A DNA stretch of 64,000 nucleotides from Rheinheimera riviphila (lineage in GTDB: Bacteria; Pseudomonadota; Gammaproteobacteria; Enterobacterales; Alteromonadaceae): assembly GCF_004005945.1 (NCBI RefSeq), contig NZ_SACS01000023.1:1-64000 (forward strand), given 5' to 3'. Under the pieces are notes generated by a model. That model was not told where the DNA came from. It did no database searches and saw nothing but the letters and a program-made list of their open reading frames with translations. The number at the start of each line of letters is the position of its first letter. Position 1 is the first letter of the stretch. Of the stretch, positions 9,317 through 20,484 are shown piece by piece. Made by a program: the position numbers and the translations under genes.

Positions 9317-10825
9317 TTACAGCCGGGCAGCCAGTTGTTCAACCTGCTTTAATTCACCCTTTACTGCTTTAGTCAGCGCTTTGCCATAATTGGCATCGGC
9401 CTTGTAGAAGTGCGACAACATCACATGTTTGGTCACGCTATCTTTCACCGCGCCTAAATCACCGGCTAGGTTACGGACCAGGTTTTGCTGCGCTTGTTTG
9501 CTCAGGCCACGGTAAAACTCGCCCGCCTGGCTAAAGTTGTCGGTTTTAGCGATGATCTGTTGCTGCACGGTGCCGGAAAGCTCCGTCGATACCGCACGCG
9601 CTACCGGCAACGTCGTTTTTGGCTCGATGCGGCTTGGTTCATAGTTGACGTTGGATTTGTTATTACCAAAATTCATCGCGCCTTGCTGGTTATGGCTGTC
9701 CACATTCACCAAGGGACGGTTAATCGGTAGCTGCTGATGATTGGCGCCTAACCGATACAACTGCGTATCGCTATAGGAGAAAATCCGGCCTTGCAGCAAA
9801 CGGTCTTCCGACGGCTCAATCCCAGGCACTAAGTTAGCCGGTGCAAAGGCGGCTTGTTCGGTCGCTTCAAAGAAGTCATCCGGCATCCGGTTTAGCGTCA
9901 TAGTGCCGACTTTGATTTCAGCAACCTTTGGCCAGATTTTGGTGGCATCCAGCGGGTTAAAACTAAAATCATCCAGCTGATCCGGAGTTAAAATCTGAAT
10001 ATGTAAATCCCACTTCGGATGGTTCCCAGCATTGATTTCTTTATATAAATCGCGGGTTAAGTGGTTAAAGTCCATGCTTTGCACTTTGGCAACCTGCGCT
10101 TGATCCAAAGATCTGATGCCCTGCTGACTGCGCCAGTTAAATTTCACGTAACGCACTTCACCTTTGGCGTTAATGAATTTATAAGCATGCACACCAAAAC
10201 CATCCATTTCGCGGTAGCTCGCTGGTGTGCCTAAATCTGAATACACCTGCGTTAACATATGGGTGGAAGCCGGATCGTTGGACATAAAATCAAACACGCG
10301 GTTAGCGTCTTGCAGATTGTCGATCGGCGATGGTTTTAGCGAATGCACCATATCCGGGAATTTAATCGCATCGCGGATAAAAAATACCGGCAGGTTGTTA
10401 CCGACTAAATCCCAGTTACCTTGATCGGTATAAAACTTGGTGGCAAAACCACGCGGATCACGCAAGGTTTCCGGGCTGTGGTTGCCGTGAATAACGGTAG
10501 AAAAACGCACAAATACCGGCGTTTTTTTACCGGTAGCAGCAAACAGACTGGCTGCGGTCAGATCAGGAATGGCGTTGGTTACCACAAATTCGCCATGGGC
10601 ACCGGTACCACGGGCATGCACCACCCGCTCCGGGATCCGCTCGCGGGCAAAGCGTTGTAATTTCTGGATTAAATGCACGTCCTGTAGCAACACACTGCCA
10701 TTGGGACCTGCGGTGATGGAGTTTTGATTGTCACCAACCGGCGCGCCATTGTCGCGGGTCAGTTGCTCTGCGTTCAGCGTAAAAGTGGTGGTCACTGCTA
10801 ACACGGCGAGTGTGGTTTTTCTCAT
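9317..10825 (-). CDS. katB: Periplasmic monofunctional heme catalase (KatB-type)
   Basis: 502 residues, small-subunit catalase that splits hydrogen peroxide into water and oxygen. A signal peptide (TTLAVLAVTTTFTLNA) indicates export to the periplasm, as for P. aeruginosa KatB. Family landmarks are complete: catalytic His70 in RVVHARGTGAHG, the Asn region in GNWDLVGNNLPVFFIRD, and the proximal heme tyrosine in RIFSYSDTQLYRLG. The KatB assignment rests on the signal peptide plus the downstream ankyrin gene. An OxyR-like palindrome lies about 85-100 bases upstream, consistent with peroxide induction. Confidence 0.93.
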   Translation of the reverse strand: MRKTTLAVLAVTTTFTLNAEQLTRDNGAPVGDNQNSITAGPNGSVLLQDVHLIQKLQRFARERIPERVVHARGTGAHGEFVVTNAIPDLTAASLFAATGKKTPVFVRFSTVIHGNHSPETLRDPRGFATKFYTDQGNWDLVGNNLPVFFIRDAIKFPDMVHSLKPSPIDNLQDANRVFDFMSNDPASTHMLTQVYSDLGTPASYREMDGFGVHAYKFINAKGEVRYVKFNWRSQQGIRSLDQAQVAKVQSMDFNHLTRDLYKEINAGNHPKWDLHIQILTPDQLDDFSFNPLDATKIWPKVAEIKVGTMTLNRMPDDFFEATEQAAFAPANLVPGIEPSEDRLLQGRIFSYSDTQLYRLGANHQQLPINRPLVNVDSHNQQGAMNFGNNKSNVNYEPSRIEPKTTLPVARAVSTELSGTVQQQIIAKTDNFSQAGEFYRGLSKQAQQNLVRNLAGDLGAVKDSVTKHVMLSHFYKADANYGKALTKAVKGELKQVEQLAARL

Positions 10826-10909
10826 TTTTTAAATCCTCTGTCGAAGTCAGCTCTATCCTGCACAGATAGCTTAGGGGCGACAGTGGATTATAAAAAACGA
10901 TTTATATGG

Positions 10910-10924
10910 ATTGATTCAATCTAT
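10910..10924 (-). promoter_or_regulatory. Candidate OxyR-binding half palindrome upstream of katB
   Basis: On the minus strand the sequence is ATAGATTGAATCAAT, which fits the OxyR element ATAGnTnnnAnCTAT with one mismatch. It lies about 85-100 bases upstream of katB. The second element expected 7 bases on is only weakly present, so this is a candidate, not a full tetramer site. Confidence 0.45.
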
Positions 10925-10976
10925 AAAAAGGATGAGGATGGATTTATCTAAACCCATCCCTGGTCGATGCGGGGAT

Positions 10977-11129
10977 TTAAATCTTACAAGCGCCACCGGC
11001 GCAATCGTCTTCATCCGGCAGAGCGGCGGCTGCTGCGGCGGCTTGATCTGCTAATTCCAGTTGCGCGGCGTTGTTGGCGGCGGCAGCATCAAAATCCAGA
11101 TGGTCTAAATCAAAATCAAATTCGTTCAT
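10977..11129 (-). CDS. 50-residue acidic/alanine-rich peptide with C-terminal CxGGxC-like motif
   Basis: A short frame reading MNEFDFDLDHLDFD, a poly-Ala/Gln stretch with a run of seven Ala, then LPDEDDCAGGACKI and stop. The acidic head, low-complexity middle and two-Cys tail look like a genuine coding pattern (clear codon periodicity, GAGG upstream of ATG). There is no signal peptide. It follows ubiK on the same strand with a 67-bp gap. I do not recognise the family; a metal-binding or modified small peptide is possible but unproven. Confidence 0.55.
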   Translation of the reverse strand: MNEFDFDLDHLDFDAAAANNAAQLELADQAAAAAAALPDEDDCAGGACKI

Positions 11130-11196
11130 GACAGGCCTCTTATCTATTTATTCATTAAAATCATGCACTGGCGGTTTTTAACCAGCCAGTCTGTTG

Positions 11197-11457
11197 TTAG
11201 TTCTGGTCATCAGCAGCTTTTGCCGCCAGCAACTGTTGCACCTGTACTTCCAGCGCTTCGAGCTTTTCGCGGGTGCGCAGCAATACCTGGCGCTGGACAT
11301 CAAATTCTTCGCGGGAGACAAAATCCAGCTGGCTTAATTTTGCCTGCAGCACCGCTTTAACTTTCGCTTCAACATCGTCCGCCACTTCACGGAATTTCGG
11401 TGGAATTGCAGCGCCAATCTGACGGGCCATTTCTTCGATTTTTTTCGGATCCAACAT
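11197..11457 (-). CDS. ubiK: Ubiquinone biosynthesis accessory factor UbiK
   Basis: 86 residues beginning MLDPKKIEEMARQIGAAIP, the hallmark of the UbiK/YqiC family, with an amphipathic N-terminal helix and a C-terminal coiled coil (residues ~50-80, LLRTREKLEALEVQVQQLL). In Salmonella and E. coli UbiK works with UbiJ in the soluble ubiquinone-synthesis complex, binding lipids and aiding aerobic CoQ production. AAGGAA precedes the ATG. The gene is transcribed away from rep. Confidence 0.93.
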   Translation of the reverse strand: MLDPKKIEEMARQIGAAIPPKFREVADDVEAKVKAVLQAKLSQLDFVSREEFDVQRQVLLRTREKLEALEVQVQQLLAAKAADDQN

Positions 11458-11667
11458 GATAATTCCTTGAGTTGATGCAGCGGCTGAAACTTTATTCTAC
11501 GAGTGTTGATGGCGTCGCGCGAACACTATTTCAAGCAAATGCGATGGAATTAATCACACTGCGACCGCCAGCCAGAACTGTCGCCACCGAACGCTTTCGG
11601 CTACACTAACGCCCCGTCCACGATGGCGGTTCCAGCCAGATGTAAAGGCAAGTGTCACAGGTAATCA

Positions 11668-13683
11668 ATGAAACTCAATCCGCAGCAGAATGAAGCCGTT
11701 AAATATATCTCTGGTCCTTGCCTGGTGCTGGCTGGTGCTGGATCAGGTAAAACCCGGGTCATTACCAATAAAATTGCTTATCTGATTGAAGAATGTGGCA
11801 TGTCGGCCCGGCATATTGCGGCAGTGACTTTTACCAATAAAGCCGCCCGCGAGATGAAAGAGCGGATTTCCCATCAGCTTGATCGCAGCAAACTGCGTGG
11901 CCTGACGGTTTCTACTTTCCACACCCTTGGCCTTGAAATCATCAAAAAAGAGCACAAAGCCATTGGTTACAAAGCCAATTTCACCCTATTTGATGATCAG
12001 GACAGCATGGCGCTATTAAAAGAGCTGACCGAAAACGATCTCCAGGGCGACAAAGATTTACTGCGGGCGCTGCAAAGTAAAATCTCCAACTGGAAGAATG
12101 ATTTATTACTACCGCCACAAGCGATAGCGCAGGCGATGGACGCGCAAAGTATTAGTTTTGCCAACTTTTACAGCCAGTACGCGCAGCAACTGCGGGCTTA
12201 TAACGCACTGGATTTTGACGATTTAATTATGGTGCCAACGCTGTTATTTACCGCCAACCATGAAGTGCGGCAGCGCTGGCAGCAAAAAATCCAGTATCTG
12301 CTGGTCGATGAATATCAGGATACCAATACTAGCCAGTATGAACTGGTCAAAGCTTTAGTCGGCGAGCGGCAGCGTTTTACCGTGGTTGGCGACGATGACC
12401 AGTCGATTTATTCCTGGCGTGGTGCCAAACCGCAAAATTTAGTGTTGCTGGGTAAAGATTTCCCCAGCTTAAAAGTGATTAAACTGGAGCAAAACTACCG
12501 CTCCTGTGAGCGTATTCTCAAAGCCGCCAACATTCTCATCGCCAACAATCCACACGAATACGATAAAGCACTGTTCAGTACCCTCGGTTATGGCGTACCA
12601 CTCAAAGTACTGCCAACCAAAAGCGAAGAAGATGAAGCGGAAAAAGTGGTGGCGGAAATTATTTCGCACCGCTTTATTAACCGCAGCAACTACAAAGACT
12701 ACGCCATTTTATACCGTGGCAACCATCAGGCGCGGGTGTTTGAAAAAGCGCTGATGACCAACCGTATCCCCTACAAAATTTCCGGTGGCACCTCGTTTTT
12801 CTCCAGACCGGAAATTAAAGATGTGATGGCTTATCTGCGGTTGCTGGTCAATCAGGACGATGATAATGCGCTGCTGCGGATCATCAATACCCCCAAACGC
12901 GAGATTGGCGCGGCAACTTTAGAGCGCATTGGCAGCCTGGCGAATTCGCTGCACATCAGCCTGTTTGACGCTTGCTGCGCACCGGAATTATCGGACGAAT
13001 TATCCGCCAGAAGCCTGGCTTGTGTGCGTGAGTTTTCGCGCTGGATGGTGGAACTCGCTGACAACGCGGTGCGTGCTGAGCCGGCGGAAGCGGTGCGCGA
13101 TCTCATTCGGCAAAGCCGTTATGAAGCTTATTTATTTGAAGTCAGTAATAGCCCAAAAGCGGCAGAAATGGCGCTGAAAAACGTCAACGAGCTTTATCGC
13201 TGGATCACCGAAATGCTTAAAGGTGATGAAGAGCACGAACCGCTGACACTGGCCGAAGTGGTCACCAAACTGACGTTGCGCGATATGATGGAGCGCAACG
13301 AAAAAGACGATGATGCTGATCAGGTGCAGTTATTAACTTTGCACGCATCCAAAGGTCTGGAGTTTCCATATGTGTTTATGGTCGGCATGGAAGAAGGTAT
13401 TCTGCCGCACCAGACCTGTATTGATGAAGACAACGTCGAAGAAGAGCGGCGGCTGGCGTACGTGGGCATTACCCGGGCGCAGCGGGAACTGATTTTCACT
13501 TATGCCCGTGAGCGGCGCCAATATGGCGAAACCATCAAGCCGGTACCAAGTCGGTTTTTAGACGAGTTGCCAAGCGACGATTTGGAATGGGCACAAGCTG
13601 CGCCGGTGAAAACCGAAGAACAGCGCCAGCAAACCGGACTGGCGCATCTGGAGCGATTACGCCAGTTGTTGAAGAAAGACTGA
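11668..13683 (+). CDS. rep: ATP-dependent DNA helicase Rep
   Basis: 671 residues, the usual length of Rep. This superfamily 1A 3'-5' helicase supports replication-fork progress through protein roadblocks. All motifs are visible: Walker A GAGSGKT (residues 23-29), Ia [71 protein letters not shown] and [13 protein letters not shown]. The N-terminus [20 protein letters not shown] is Rep rather than UvrD or PcrA. The final 27 bases overlap the convergent GGDEF gene, and no terminator hairpin separates them. Confidence 0.96.
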   Translation: MKLNPQQNEAVKYISGPCLVLAGAGSGKTRVITNKIAYLIEECGMSARHIAAVTFTNKAAREMKERISHQLDRSKLRGLTVSTFHTLGLEIIKKEHKAIGYKANFTLFDDQDSMALLKELTENDLQGDKDLLRALQSKISNWKNDLLLPPQAIAQAMDAQSISFANFYSQYAQQLRAYNALDFDDLIMVPTLLFTANHEVRQRWQQKIQYLLVDEYQDTNTSQYELVKALVGERQRFTVVGDDDQSIYSWRGAKPQNLVLLGKDFPSLKVIKLEQNYRSCERILKAANILIANNPHEYDKALFSTLGYGVPLKVLPTKSEEDEAEKVVAEIISHRFINRSNYKDYAILYRGNHQARVFEKALMTNRIPYKISGGTSFFSRPEIKDVMAYLRLLVNQDDDNALLRIINTPKREIGAATLERIGSLANSLHISLFDACCAPELSDELSARSLACVREFSRWMVELADNAVRAEPAEAVRDLIRQSRYEAYLFEVSNSPKAAEMALKNVNELYRWITEMLKGDEEHEPLTLAEVVTKLTLRDMMERNEKDDDADQVQLLTLHASKGLEFPYVFMVGMEEGILPHQTCIDEDNVEEERRLAYVGITRAQRELIFTYARERRQYGETIKPVPSRFLDELPSDDLEWAQAAPVKTEEQRQQTGLAHLERLRQLLKKD

Positions 13684-16251
13684 TTCCTGCTCTGGTTGCA
13701 GCAAGCTTTTAACCAACCGGCCCTGCATATAACAACAGCCTTGCTCAACCAGCAGTTGCCGTAAATCGCCGTCATCTACGCCATCGGCAATCACCCGAAA
13801 CTTATAGCTTTGTGCCAGATTAATTAAAATATCCAGCATCTGTCGTTTTTGCTGATGTTTGGTTAAATGGCGGCAAAATGACGGATCAAGTTTAACGAAA
13901 TCAAAAGGATATTGCGTTGCAATGCCAAGTGGCATGGTATCAGCGCCAAAATGTTCGATGGCAAGCCGCACCCCAAGCCTTTTTAATTGATTGAGATAGT
14001 TCAGGTTCGAACTGTTCAGTTTCACCAAATCATATTCGGCAAACCCCAGCGACAACCGGTGTAGCACCTGCTGATACGGCAATAATACTTTGTGTAAACG
14101 GTCAAATTGCACCGGGTTTAACAAATGCTGATGACTAATTTGCAGACATAACACCGCCGGTTGTGGGTGTTGTTGCAGTTGATCCAGTAACTGCTGAATA
14201 ATTTGCAGTTCAATTTGCGGCAGCACCCCAGCCTGCGCCGCCTGGCGATTAAAATCCTGTTGCAACCCAAGGTTTGGGTGCACCCATTGCATCGTCGCTT
14301 CGTAGCCCAGCACATGGTGTTTTTCGCTACAGACAATCGGCTCGTATTCGACTGAAAACTGCTTGTCGGAAAGTGCCTGATGCAGTGCCTGCTCCATGCT
14401 AAGTTCCTGCAGCAATTGCATCCGCATACTGTCGGTAAAAATCACAAAACGGTTACGCCCCATAGCTTTGGCCTGATACATCGCGGCATCGGCGTCGCGC
14501 AGCAATGCATCGGCACTGCCATAATCCGGTTTATAACTGGCAATCCCAATACTGGCGCCGGAATACACCGATTGCCCTTGTAGCACCATCGGCTCCCGCA
14601 TAATTTCAATGATCCGATCCGCCACATCTTCCGCATCACCGTCATCGGTCAGCTGCGTTAACAGCACCACAAACTCATCACCACCAAGCCTGGCAACTAA
14701 ATCATGCTCGCGGACGGTGCGCTGTAACCGCTGACTGACTTCAATCAGAAAACAATCGCCGACATGGTGACCCATGGTGTCGTTAATCAGTTTAAATCGG
14801 TCTAAATCGATGAATAACAAAGCAAAACGCAAATTAGTTTCACGGCCACGCAAGGTAAATTGTTGCTTCAGCTGCAACATAAACATCTGCCGATTGGCAA
14901 GGCCGGTTAAGGTGTCGTGGTTCGCTTCGTGGAACAGCCGTTCTTCAACTTTTTTGCGCTCTTCCACCTGTAAGCGCAGGAATAAATTGGTCTGGCGCAA
15001 CTCGCGGGTACGCTCGAAAATCTTCCGTTCCAACTCTTCCTGATGCAATTTTTGTTGTTCGGTATTGAGCTTGCGCTGAATGGCCACCGCAATATGCTGC
15101 GATACAAAACGTAAGATATTCAGCTCACTGTCGCTGTACAGATAACCTTCATCATAAGACTGTACCGCAATCACCCCCAGCGCCTGCTGATCGATCAGCA
15201 ACGGCGCACCCAGCCAGCTGGTGGCGAGCGGTACTGTTTGCTCCGATTCCGGCACCAGTCGTAACACTTCACCTTGGTGCACCAATAAATCTGATAACTC
15301 GCGGTTGATTAGCCTCGCTTCGCCAACACGCAACACATATTCGGTAAAACCTTTGCGCAGCGGCCGTTCCTGTGACGGTGGCGAATATTGGTCCACATAA
15401 AATGGGAAACTGAGCTTTTTACCGGTTTCGTCTAACAGTGCAATATAACAGTTATCAACTTGCATCAGCCCGGCGAGAATTTGGTGCACTTCCCGGTAAA
15501 AACCAGTCATATCAGCATTAGTGGCAGTAAGTTCCGATATTTTATAAAGCGCTGCCTGCAGCTGTTGGGCATTGGTGCGTTCACGAATTTCACGCTGTAG
15601 TGAATGGTTGGTATTTTGCAGCTGCCGGGTGCGCTCACGCACAGTTTGCTCCAGCAGCTCACGGCTTTTTACCCGATCAATGGCTGTCACAGTATGACCC
15701 GCAATGGCGGTCAGTAAGTCGACATCACGTTGTTGATAGTGATAGGAATTATCGTAAATCTGCACCACCATCACGCCGATCAGCTGCCGACCACGGTTCA
15801 GTGGAATGCCCAACCAATGATGGCAAGGCGTGCCTTGAGAGCGAATGTCCCCTTGTTGCAGTAATTGCTGAAAACGCTGTTCATCACACAACAGCATTTT
15901 TTTGGTGCGGACCACATAGCCAGTCAGGCCATTAACGAAGTCCGCTGCGCTTAAATCATTGATATCAAGCTGGTCTTTTTCGTCGGCAAAATATTCAAGG
16001 CTAAAGACGCCGGTCTCATGGTCGACCAGCACCACATAAAAATTATCGGCCCGTAGATGTTGATTCAACAGTTGGTGGATGGCCGGATAAAATTCCGACA
16101 TATCAGAAAGCGTGCTGGCTAGTTCCGATAAGTTCAGTAAGGCTTTTTGCACCGCATAAGCCAGTCTGTATCGTTCAAGCAGAGATTTCAACCGGCGGTC
16201 TGGCGCTAAACTGGCGCTTTGCCTGGCTGCGGATTGCGTTAATTCCTTCAA
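13657..16251 (-). CDS. GAF-GAF-GGDEF protein with degenerate EAL domain
   Basis: 864 residues, no signal peptide, cytoplasmic. Order: GAF (~45-200), coiled coil with [17 protein letters not shown] (~195-230), second GAF (~235-395), second coiled coil, GGDEF (~440-600), EAL-like (~615-860). The cyclase site [12 protein letters not shown] is intact, with an RxxD inhibitory site (REHD) five residues before it. The EAL part is degenerate: GYEATMQW replaces GxEALxRW, IEHFG replaces DDFG, and ADGVDD replaces AEGVET. It is therefore probably a c-di-GMP synthase with a non-catalytic EAL-fold sensor. The start is a TTG with a weak site, so the start is uncertain. The 3' end overlaps rep. Confidence 0.85.
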   Translation of the reverse strand: MKELTQSAARQSASLAPDRRLKSLLERYRLAYAVQKALLNLSELASTLSDMSEFYPAIHQLLNQHLRADNFYVVLVDHETGVFSLEYFADEKDQLDINDLSAADFVNGLTGYVVRTKKMLLCDEQRFQQLLQQGDIRSQGTPCHHWLGIPLNRGRQLIGVMVVQIYDNSYHYQQRDVDLLTAIAGHTVTAIDRVKSRELLEQTVRERTRQLQNTNHSLQREIRERTNAQQLQAALYKISELTATNADMTGFYREVHQILAGLMQVDNCYIALLDETGKKLSFPFYVDQYSPPSQERPLRKGFTEYVLRVGEARLINRELSDLLVHQGEVLRLVPESEQTVPLATSWLGAPLLIDQQALGVIAVQSYDEGYLYSDSELNILRFVSQHIAVAIQRKLNTEQQKLHQEELERKIFERTRELRQTNLFLRLQVEERKKVEERLFHEANHDTLTGLANRQMFMLQLKQQFTLRGRETNLRFALLFIDLDRFKLINDTMGHHVGDCFLIEVSQRLQRTVREHDLVARLGGDEFVVLLTQLTDDGDAEDVADRIIEIMREPMVLQGQSVYSGASIGIASYKPDYGSADALLRDADAAMYQAKAMGRNRFVIFTDSMRMQLLQELSMEQALHQALSDKQFSVEYEPIVCSEKHHVLGYEATMQWVHPNLGLQQDFNRQAAQAGVLPQIELQIIQQLLDQLQQHPQPAVLCLQISHQHLLNPVQFDRLHKVLLPYQQVLHRLSLGFAEYDLVKLNSSNLNYLNQLKRLGVRLAIEHFGADTMPLGIATQYPFDFVKLDPSFCRHLTKHQQKRQMLDILINLAQSYKFRVIADGVDDGDLRQLLVEQGCCYMQGRLVKSLLQPEQESVFLQQLA

Positions 16252-16600
16252 CTGTCGCTCTTTATATTTTGTGAGTGATCCTGTGGTCGGATCTTATTGA
16301 GAACAGGTCCTATTATGCACAAAGATTAAGCAGATGAAAGGGTTTATCCGGATTGTGGTGGATTGTTTTTATACGATTTTGTTCTTGGTGTTGTGACAAT
16401 GCCCATAACCAGGACAAAACGATGCGCTGAACAGAAATACCTAAATCGGACGGATGCTACGAAAGACTGTGCGAAGGGCTGTGCAACGAACCACACGACA
16501 AACAGGTTTCGGGCAGAAACAGGCGGTGCCGTGCAGAGCATCTGCGGATTTTAGCTATAAAAAAGGCCACCATCTGGCAGCCTGATCTTCGATGAGGTGT
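16252..16600. other. Gene-free interval, 349 bp
   Basis: It contains the promoter region of the minus-strand GGDEF gene and, at its right end, the terminator of the cytochrome c5 gene. Two short overlapping open frames on opposite strands here have no start signals or recognisable product and look like noise. Confidence 0.5.
16559..16582 (-). terminator. Terminator of the cytochrome c5 gene
   Basis: On the minus strand, GGCTGCC AGAT GGTGGCC (two G-U pairs) runs straight into six T, about 20-40 bases past the stop codon. Confidence 0.6.
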
Positions 16601-16996
16601 TTACACCCCTTCGGTCATAAATTTAATCGCATCAACAATTTCTTCATCCGAACAATCAGCACAGGTACCGCGAGGTGGCATCGAGCGGATCCCTTCGATA
16701 GCGTGCTTTTTCAGAACGTCCATACCTTGTGCAATACGCGGTTTCCAGGCTGCATCACCTTTTTTCGGTGCATCTAACGCACCCGTGCCGTGACAGGCAA
16801 AACAAGCGCCTTGATACACTTGCTCGCCGGTACGTGGGCCTGTTGGTTTCACGACCACCGGCTCAGCGCCCGCTAAATACACCTGACCAACCGGTGCAAT
16901 CCGCGCTTTTAATTCATCTTGAGATTTATCATCAGTACTGGCCTGAGCAACCAGGGCACAACCTAACAAAGCAAGAACGAAGGTAATTTTTTTCAT
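16601..16996 (-). CDS. Cytochrome c5-family monoheme protein
   Basis: 131 residues from the ATG at 16996, chosen because a signal peptide begins there (KKITFVLALLGCALVAQAS) and GGGGAT precedes it; the frame extends upstream without support. The heme site is CFACH (Cys65, Cys68, His69), and the distal Met lies in GIRSMPPRGTC. A second pair of cysteines (CADC) near the C-terminus matches the disulfide typical of cytochrome c5. Periplasmic electron carrier, probably feeding terminal oxidases or reductases. Confidence 0.88.
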   Translation of the reverse strand: MKKITFVLALLGCALVAQASTDDKSQDELKARIAPVGQVYLAGAEPVVVKPTGPRTGEQVYQGACFACHGTGALDAPKKGDAAWKPRIAQGMDVLKKHAIEGIRSMPPRGTCADCSDEEIVDAIKFMTEGV

Positions 16997-17543
16997 TGAT
17001 CGGGATCCCCGGAAATTAAGCCGCACAAATTCTAAGGCATTATAGCGCTGCCGGAGCAAAGAGTGAAAGCCCTAGTAAAGCGTCTGCATTGCTTTCAACG
17101 AAACGCAAACTGCTGATCCAACGTCACTAAATGAATTCAATATCGACCTTAGCTAATATTCATCGAAATGTCCGGTTAAAACATGGTCAATTCAACAAAT
17201 TTTTTTTCGTTTTTCTGCTTTGCAAAAGGAACCGTTGTGGTAGTCTAGTTACCCATTCGTCAGGCCAGATCGCTTCTTTTGATCATTGCTGGCGGTGCGG
17301 AAAAAACATTTTCCACAACAGGATGTAAAGAATAATAACAAGGGTCTGTGCTGTCTTCCCCTTCGTTTTTTGTTTTATTCTCAACAACTTAACTCCTTTT
17401 TTGATGCTCAGGAATTTCGAGCTCGCTGGCTATTGCCTGAATTTTCTACACAAACATACTCACAACTTATCCACAGCTTGCCGCTTCTGGCCGAAGCCCG
17501 CAAACTGTGGCATCCTTGGTTAAAAATCTTCGGAGCTTCGCTC
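16997..17543. other. cytochrome c5 - polA intergenic region with DnaA-box-like sites
   Basis: 547 bp holding both divergent promoters. A perfect DnaA consensus TTATCCACA lies at 17467-17475, and a one-mismatch copy TTTTCCACA at 17309-17317. A frame in phase with polA stays open from 17286, but the polA family start is clearly 17544. No RNA gene was recognised. Confidence 0.5.
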
Positions 17544-20363
17544 ATGGTGCAAATCCCTGCTGATCCACTGATCCTGGTGGATGGTTCTTCTTATTTATTC
17601 CGTGCTTATCATTCGCCACCACATTTAACCAATTCCAAAGGTGAAGCCACCGGTGCTATTTATGGTGTGGTGAACATGCTGAAAAGTCTGTTACGCCAAT
17701 ATAACCCCAGTCAGATGGTGGTGATATTTGATGCCAAAGGCCCGACCTTTCGCAATACCATGTATGCCGACTACAAAGCACATCGTCCGCCAATGCCGGA
17801 CGATTTACGCACGCAAATTGAGCCACTGCATCAGATTATTCATGCGCTCGGCCTGCCGTTGTTGTGTATCAGCGGCGTGGAAGCGGACGACGTGATTGGC
17901 ACGCTGGCTGTACAGGCGAGTGCCGCTGGCCGCCATGTGCTGATTTCAACCGGCGATAAGGATATGGCGCAGCTGGTTGATCAGCATGTCACGCTGATTA
18001 ATACCATGACCGACACCATCCTTGATCCTGCAGGCGTGCGCGAAAAATTTGGCGTGGGGCCAGAGCTAATCATCGACTTTTTGGCGTTGATGGGTGACAA
18101 AGCCGACAATATTCCTGGTTTGCCGGGGGTTGGCGAAAAAACTGCCCAAGCCTTGTTGCAAGGCCTTGGTTCGATTCAGACTTTATACCAACGGCTAGAC
18201 GATATTGCCGCCCTTGGCTTTCGTGGCAGTAAAACCATCGCCGACAAAATGCGTGAGTTTCAGCCGCAGTTGGAACTGTCGTATCAGCTGGCCACCATCA
18301 AAACTGATGTTGAATTGCCGATGCAATTTAATGAATTACACCTGAAAACACCGGACTACGGCAAGTTAGCGGAGCTGTATCAGCTTTGCGAATTTAAACG
18401 CTGGTTGTCGGAAGTGCAAAGTGCCGAAAAAATTAATGCCGCGAGGCCACTGGTTTCTGCAACAGAAACACCAACGAGTCCATCCGATGGCTCGAATGTC
18501 ACTGTGACAACAACGCCTGCCGAGCCAGCAAGTAACTCAGCGCAGCTTGATCGCAGCAACTATCAGACGGTACTGACCAGCGAGCAGTTACAGCAATTAA
18601 TCACCCTGCTTAATCAAACCGAGTTGGTCGCTTTTGATACCGAAACCACCAGCCTCAATTACATGCAGGCTGAACTGGTCGGCATCTCTGTCGCCACAGC
18701 ACCGGGACTGGCTTGGTATATTCCGGTTGGCCATGATTACATTGGCGCGCCGGAGCAACTTGCTCGTGATTTGGTGCTGGCCGCTTTAAAGCCATGGCTT
18801 GAAGATGACAGCAAAGCCAAAGTCGGTCAAAACCTGAAATATGACATGAGTATCCTGGCGCGTTACCAGATTGAGCTGCGCGGCATCAAGTTCGACACCA
18901 TGCTCGAGTCGTATGTGCTGAACAGCGTTGGCAGTCGTCATGATATGGATAGTCTGGCGTTGAAATACTTGGGTCATCAAACCATCAGCTTTGAAGAACT
19001 GGCCGGCAAAGGGGCGAAACAACTGACCTTTAACCAGATTGAACTGGAAAAAGCCGCCGAGTATGCTGCTGAAGACGCCGATGTCACTTTGCAATTACAC
19101 CTTGCTTTGTGGCCGCAACTGGCTGAAAACCCTGGCCTGGTGAAGGTGTTACAAGACATCGAAATGCCGCTACTGCCGGTATTATCACGGATGGAGCGTG
19201 GTGGCGTGTTGATTGATGCCGCCCTGCTGCAAAAGCAAAGTGAGTTTCTGAGCACGCGGATTGGCGAACTGGAATTGCAGGCGCATGAATTGGCCGGCAA
19301 ACCATTTAATTTGTCATCGCCAAAACAGTTACAGGAAATTTTGTTCACCGAGCAAGGTTTACCGGTCCTGAAAAAAACGCCGACCGGCATTCCGTCAACT
19401 GCCGAAGAGGTACTCACCGAACTGGCGCACGATTATCCGCTGCCCAAAGTGATTATCGAGCATCGCACTCTGGCCAAGCTGAAATCAACTTACACCGACA
19501 AGCTGCCGCAAAGTATCGATCCGGACACTGGCCGGGTGCATACCTCGTATCATCAAGCCGTTGCCGCAACGGGTCGGCTCAGTTCGACCGAGCCCAATTT
19601 ACAGAATATTCCGATCCGCACCGAAGAAGGCCGCCGCATTCGGCAGGCGTTTATTGCGCCTGAGGGGAAACGGATCCTGGCGGTGGATTATTCGCAGATT
19701 GAACTGCGGATCATGGCGCATTTGTCGCAAGATCAGGCGCTCTTGGATGCTTTTGCCAAAGGCCTGGATATTCACCGGGCAACCGCTGCTGAAGTATTTG
19801 GAGTCGAGCTTTCTGAAGTGACAACCGAGCAACGGCGCCGCGCTAAAGCGGTGAATTTTGGTTTAATTTATGGCATGTCCGCTTTTGGCCTGGCGCGGCA
19901 ACTCGATATTAGCCGTGGTGAAGCCCAGCATTATGTCGATACTTATTTTGCCCGTTTCCCCGGCGTGCTGGATTATATGGAGCGCACCCGCCAGCAAGCG
20001 CATGAGCAAGGCTATGTAGAAACTTTGTTTGGTCGCCGTTTATACCTGCTGGAAATTCATAGCAAAAACGTTGGTCGCAAAAAAGGCGCCGAACGGGCTG
20101 CTATCAATGCGCCGATGCAGGGCACTGCAGCAGACATTATCAAAATTGCCATGCTGGCTGTTGATCAATGGTTGCAGCAGCAAGATCCAGCCAAGATCAA
20201 GATGATTATGCAGGTCCACGATGAATTAGTGTTTGAAGTCGACGCCACCATGCTGCCGGAGTTTCAACAGCAAATAGTCGGTTTGATGCAACAAGCGGCG
20301 GCACTTGATGTACCGCTGCTGGCTGAAGCTGGTTCTGGCATGAATTGGGATGAAGCACATTAA
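17544..20363 (+). CDS. polA: DNA polymerase I
   Basis: 939 residues from the ATG at 17544 (GGAG upstream), where the family homology ([20 protein letters not shown]) begins; the 86-codon upstream extension is rejected. Domains: 5'-3' exonuclease (~1-300, with GDKDMAQLV and [18 protein letters not shown]), 3'-5' proofreading exonuclease (~340-530, [11 protein letters not shown] with the Asp/Glu metal ligands intact), and polymerase A (~560-939, motif [17 protein letters not shown]-helix [13 protein letters not shown], motif [11 protein letters not shown]). It processes Okazaki fragments and fills repair gaps. The order polA - spf - engB matches enteric bacteria. Confidence 0.97.
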   Translation: MVQIPADPLILVDGSSYLFRAYHSPPHLTNSKGEATGAIYGVVNMLKSLLRQYNPSQMVVIFDAKGPTFRNTMYADYKAHRPPMPDDLRTQIEPLHQIIHALGLPLLCISGVEADDVIGTLAVQASAAGRHVLISTGDKDMAQLVDQHVTLINTMTDTILDPAGVREKFGVGPELIIDFLALMGDKADNIPGLPGVGEKTAQALLQGLGSIQTLYQRLDDIAALGFRGSKTIADKMREFQPQLELSYQLATIKTDVELPMQFNELHLKTPDYGKLAELYQLCEFKRWLSEVQSAEKINAARPLVSATETPTSPSDGSNVTVTTTPAEPASNSAQLDRSNYQTVLTSEQLQQLITLLNQTELVAFDTETTSLNYMQAELVGISVATAPGLAWYIPVGHDYIGAPEQLARDLVLAALKPWLEDDSKAKVGQNLKYDMSILARYQIELRGIKFDTMLESYVLNSVGSRHDMDSLALKYLGHQTISFEELAGKGAKQLTFNQIELEKAAEYAAEDADVTLQLHLALWPQLAENPGLVKVLQDIEMPLLPVLSRMERGGVLIDAALLQKQSEFLSTRIGELELQAHELAGKPFNLSSPKQLQEILFTEQGLPVLKKTPTGIPSTAEEVLTELAHDYPLPKVIIEHRTLAKLKSTYTDKLPQSIDPDTGRVHTSYHQAVAATGRLSSTEPNLQNIPIRTEEGRRIRQAFIAPEGKRILAVDYSQIELRIMAHLSQDQALLDAFAKGLDIHRATAAEVFGVELSEVTTEQRRRAKAVNFGLIYGMSAFGLARQLDISRGEAQHYVDTYFARFPGVLDYMERTRQQAHEQGYVETLFGRRLYLLEIHSKNVGRKKGAERAAINAPMQGTAADIIKIAMLAVDQWLQQQDPAKIKMIMQVHDELVFEVDATMLPEFQQQIVGLMQQAAALDVPLLAEAGSGMNWDEAH

Positions 20364-20455
20364 TTTTGAAAATAAATCAGAAACTGTTGGAACTTGTTGA
20401 GCACAGCAGCGTCTGATTGACTGTGAACATCCACATTCCTGGTAATTCCCTTTTA

Positions 20456-20484
20456 GCCTCTGACTTTGCAGAGGCTTTTTCTTT
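20456..20484 (+). terminator. polA terminator
   Basis: Stem GCCTCTG / CAGAGGC with a 6-base loop, followed by TTTTTCTTTT, about 95 bases past the polA stop and before the Spot 42 promoter. Confidence 0.75.

Noticed and set aside
9112-9342. 76-residue minus-strand frame between katB and the ankyrin gene
   Set aside because: Overlaps the katB 3' end, has no start signal, and contains the inverted repeat; looks non-coding.
17286-17543. N-terminal extension of the polA frame by 86 codons
   Set aside because: The extension has no similarity to the polymerase I N-terminus, covers promoter-like AT-rich DNA and a DnaA box, and has a poorer start signal than the ATG at 17544.
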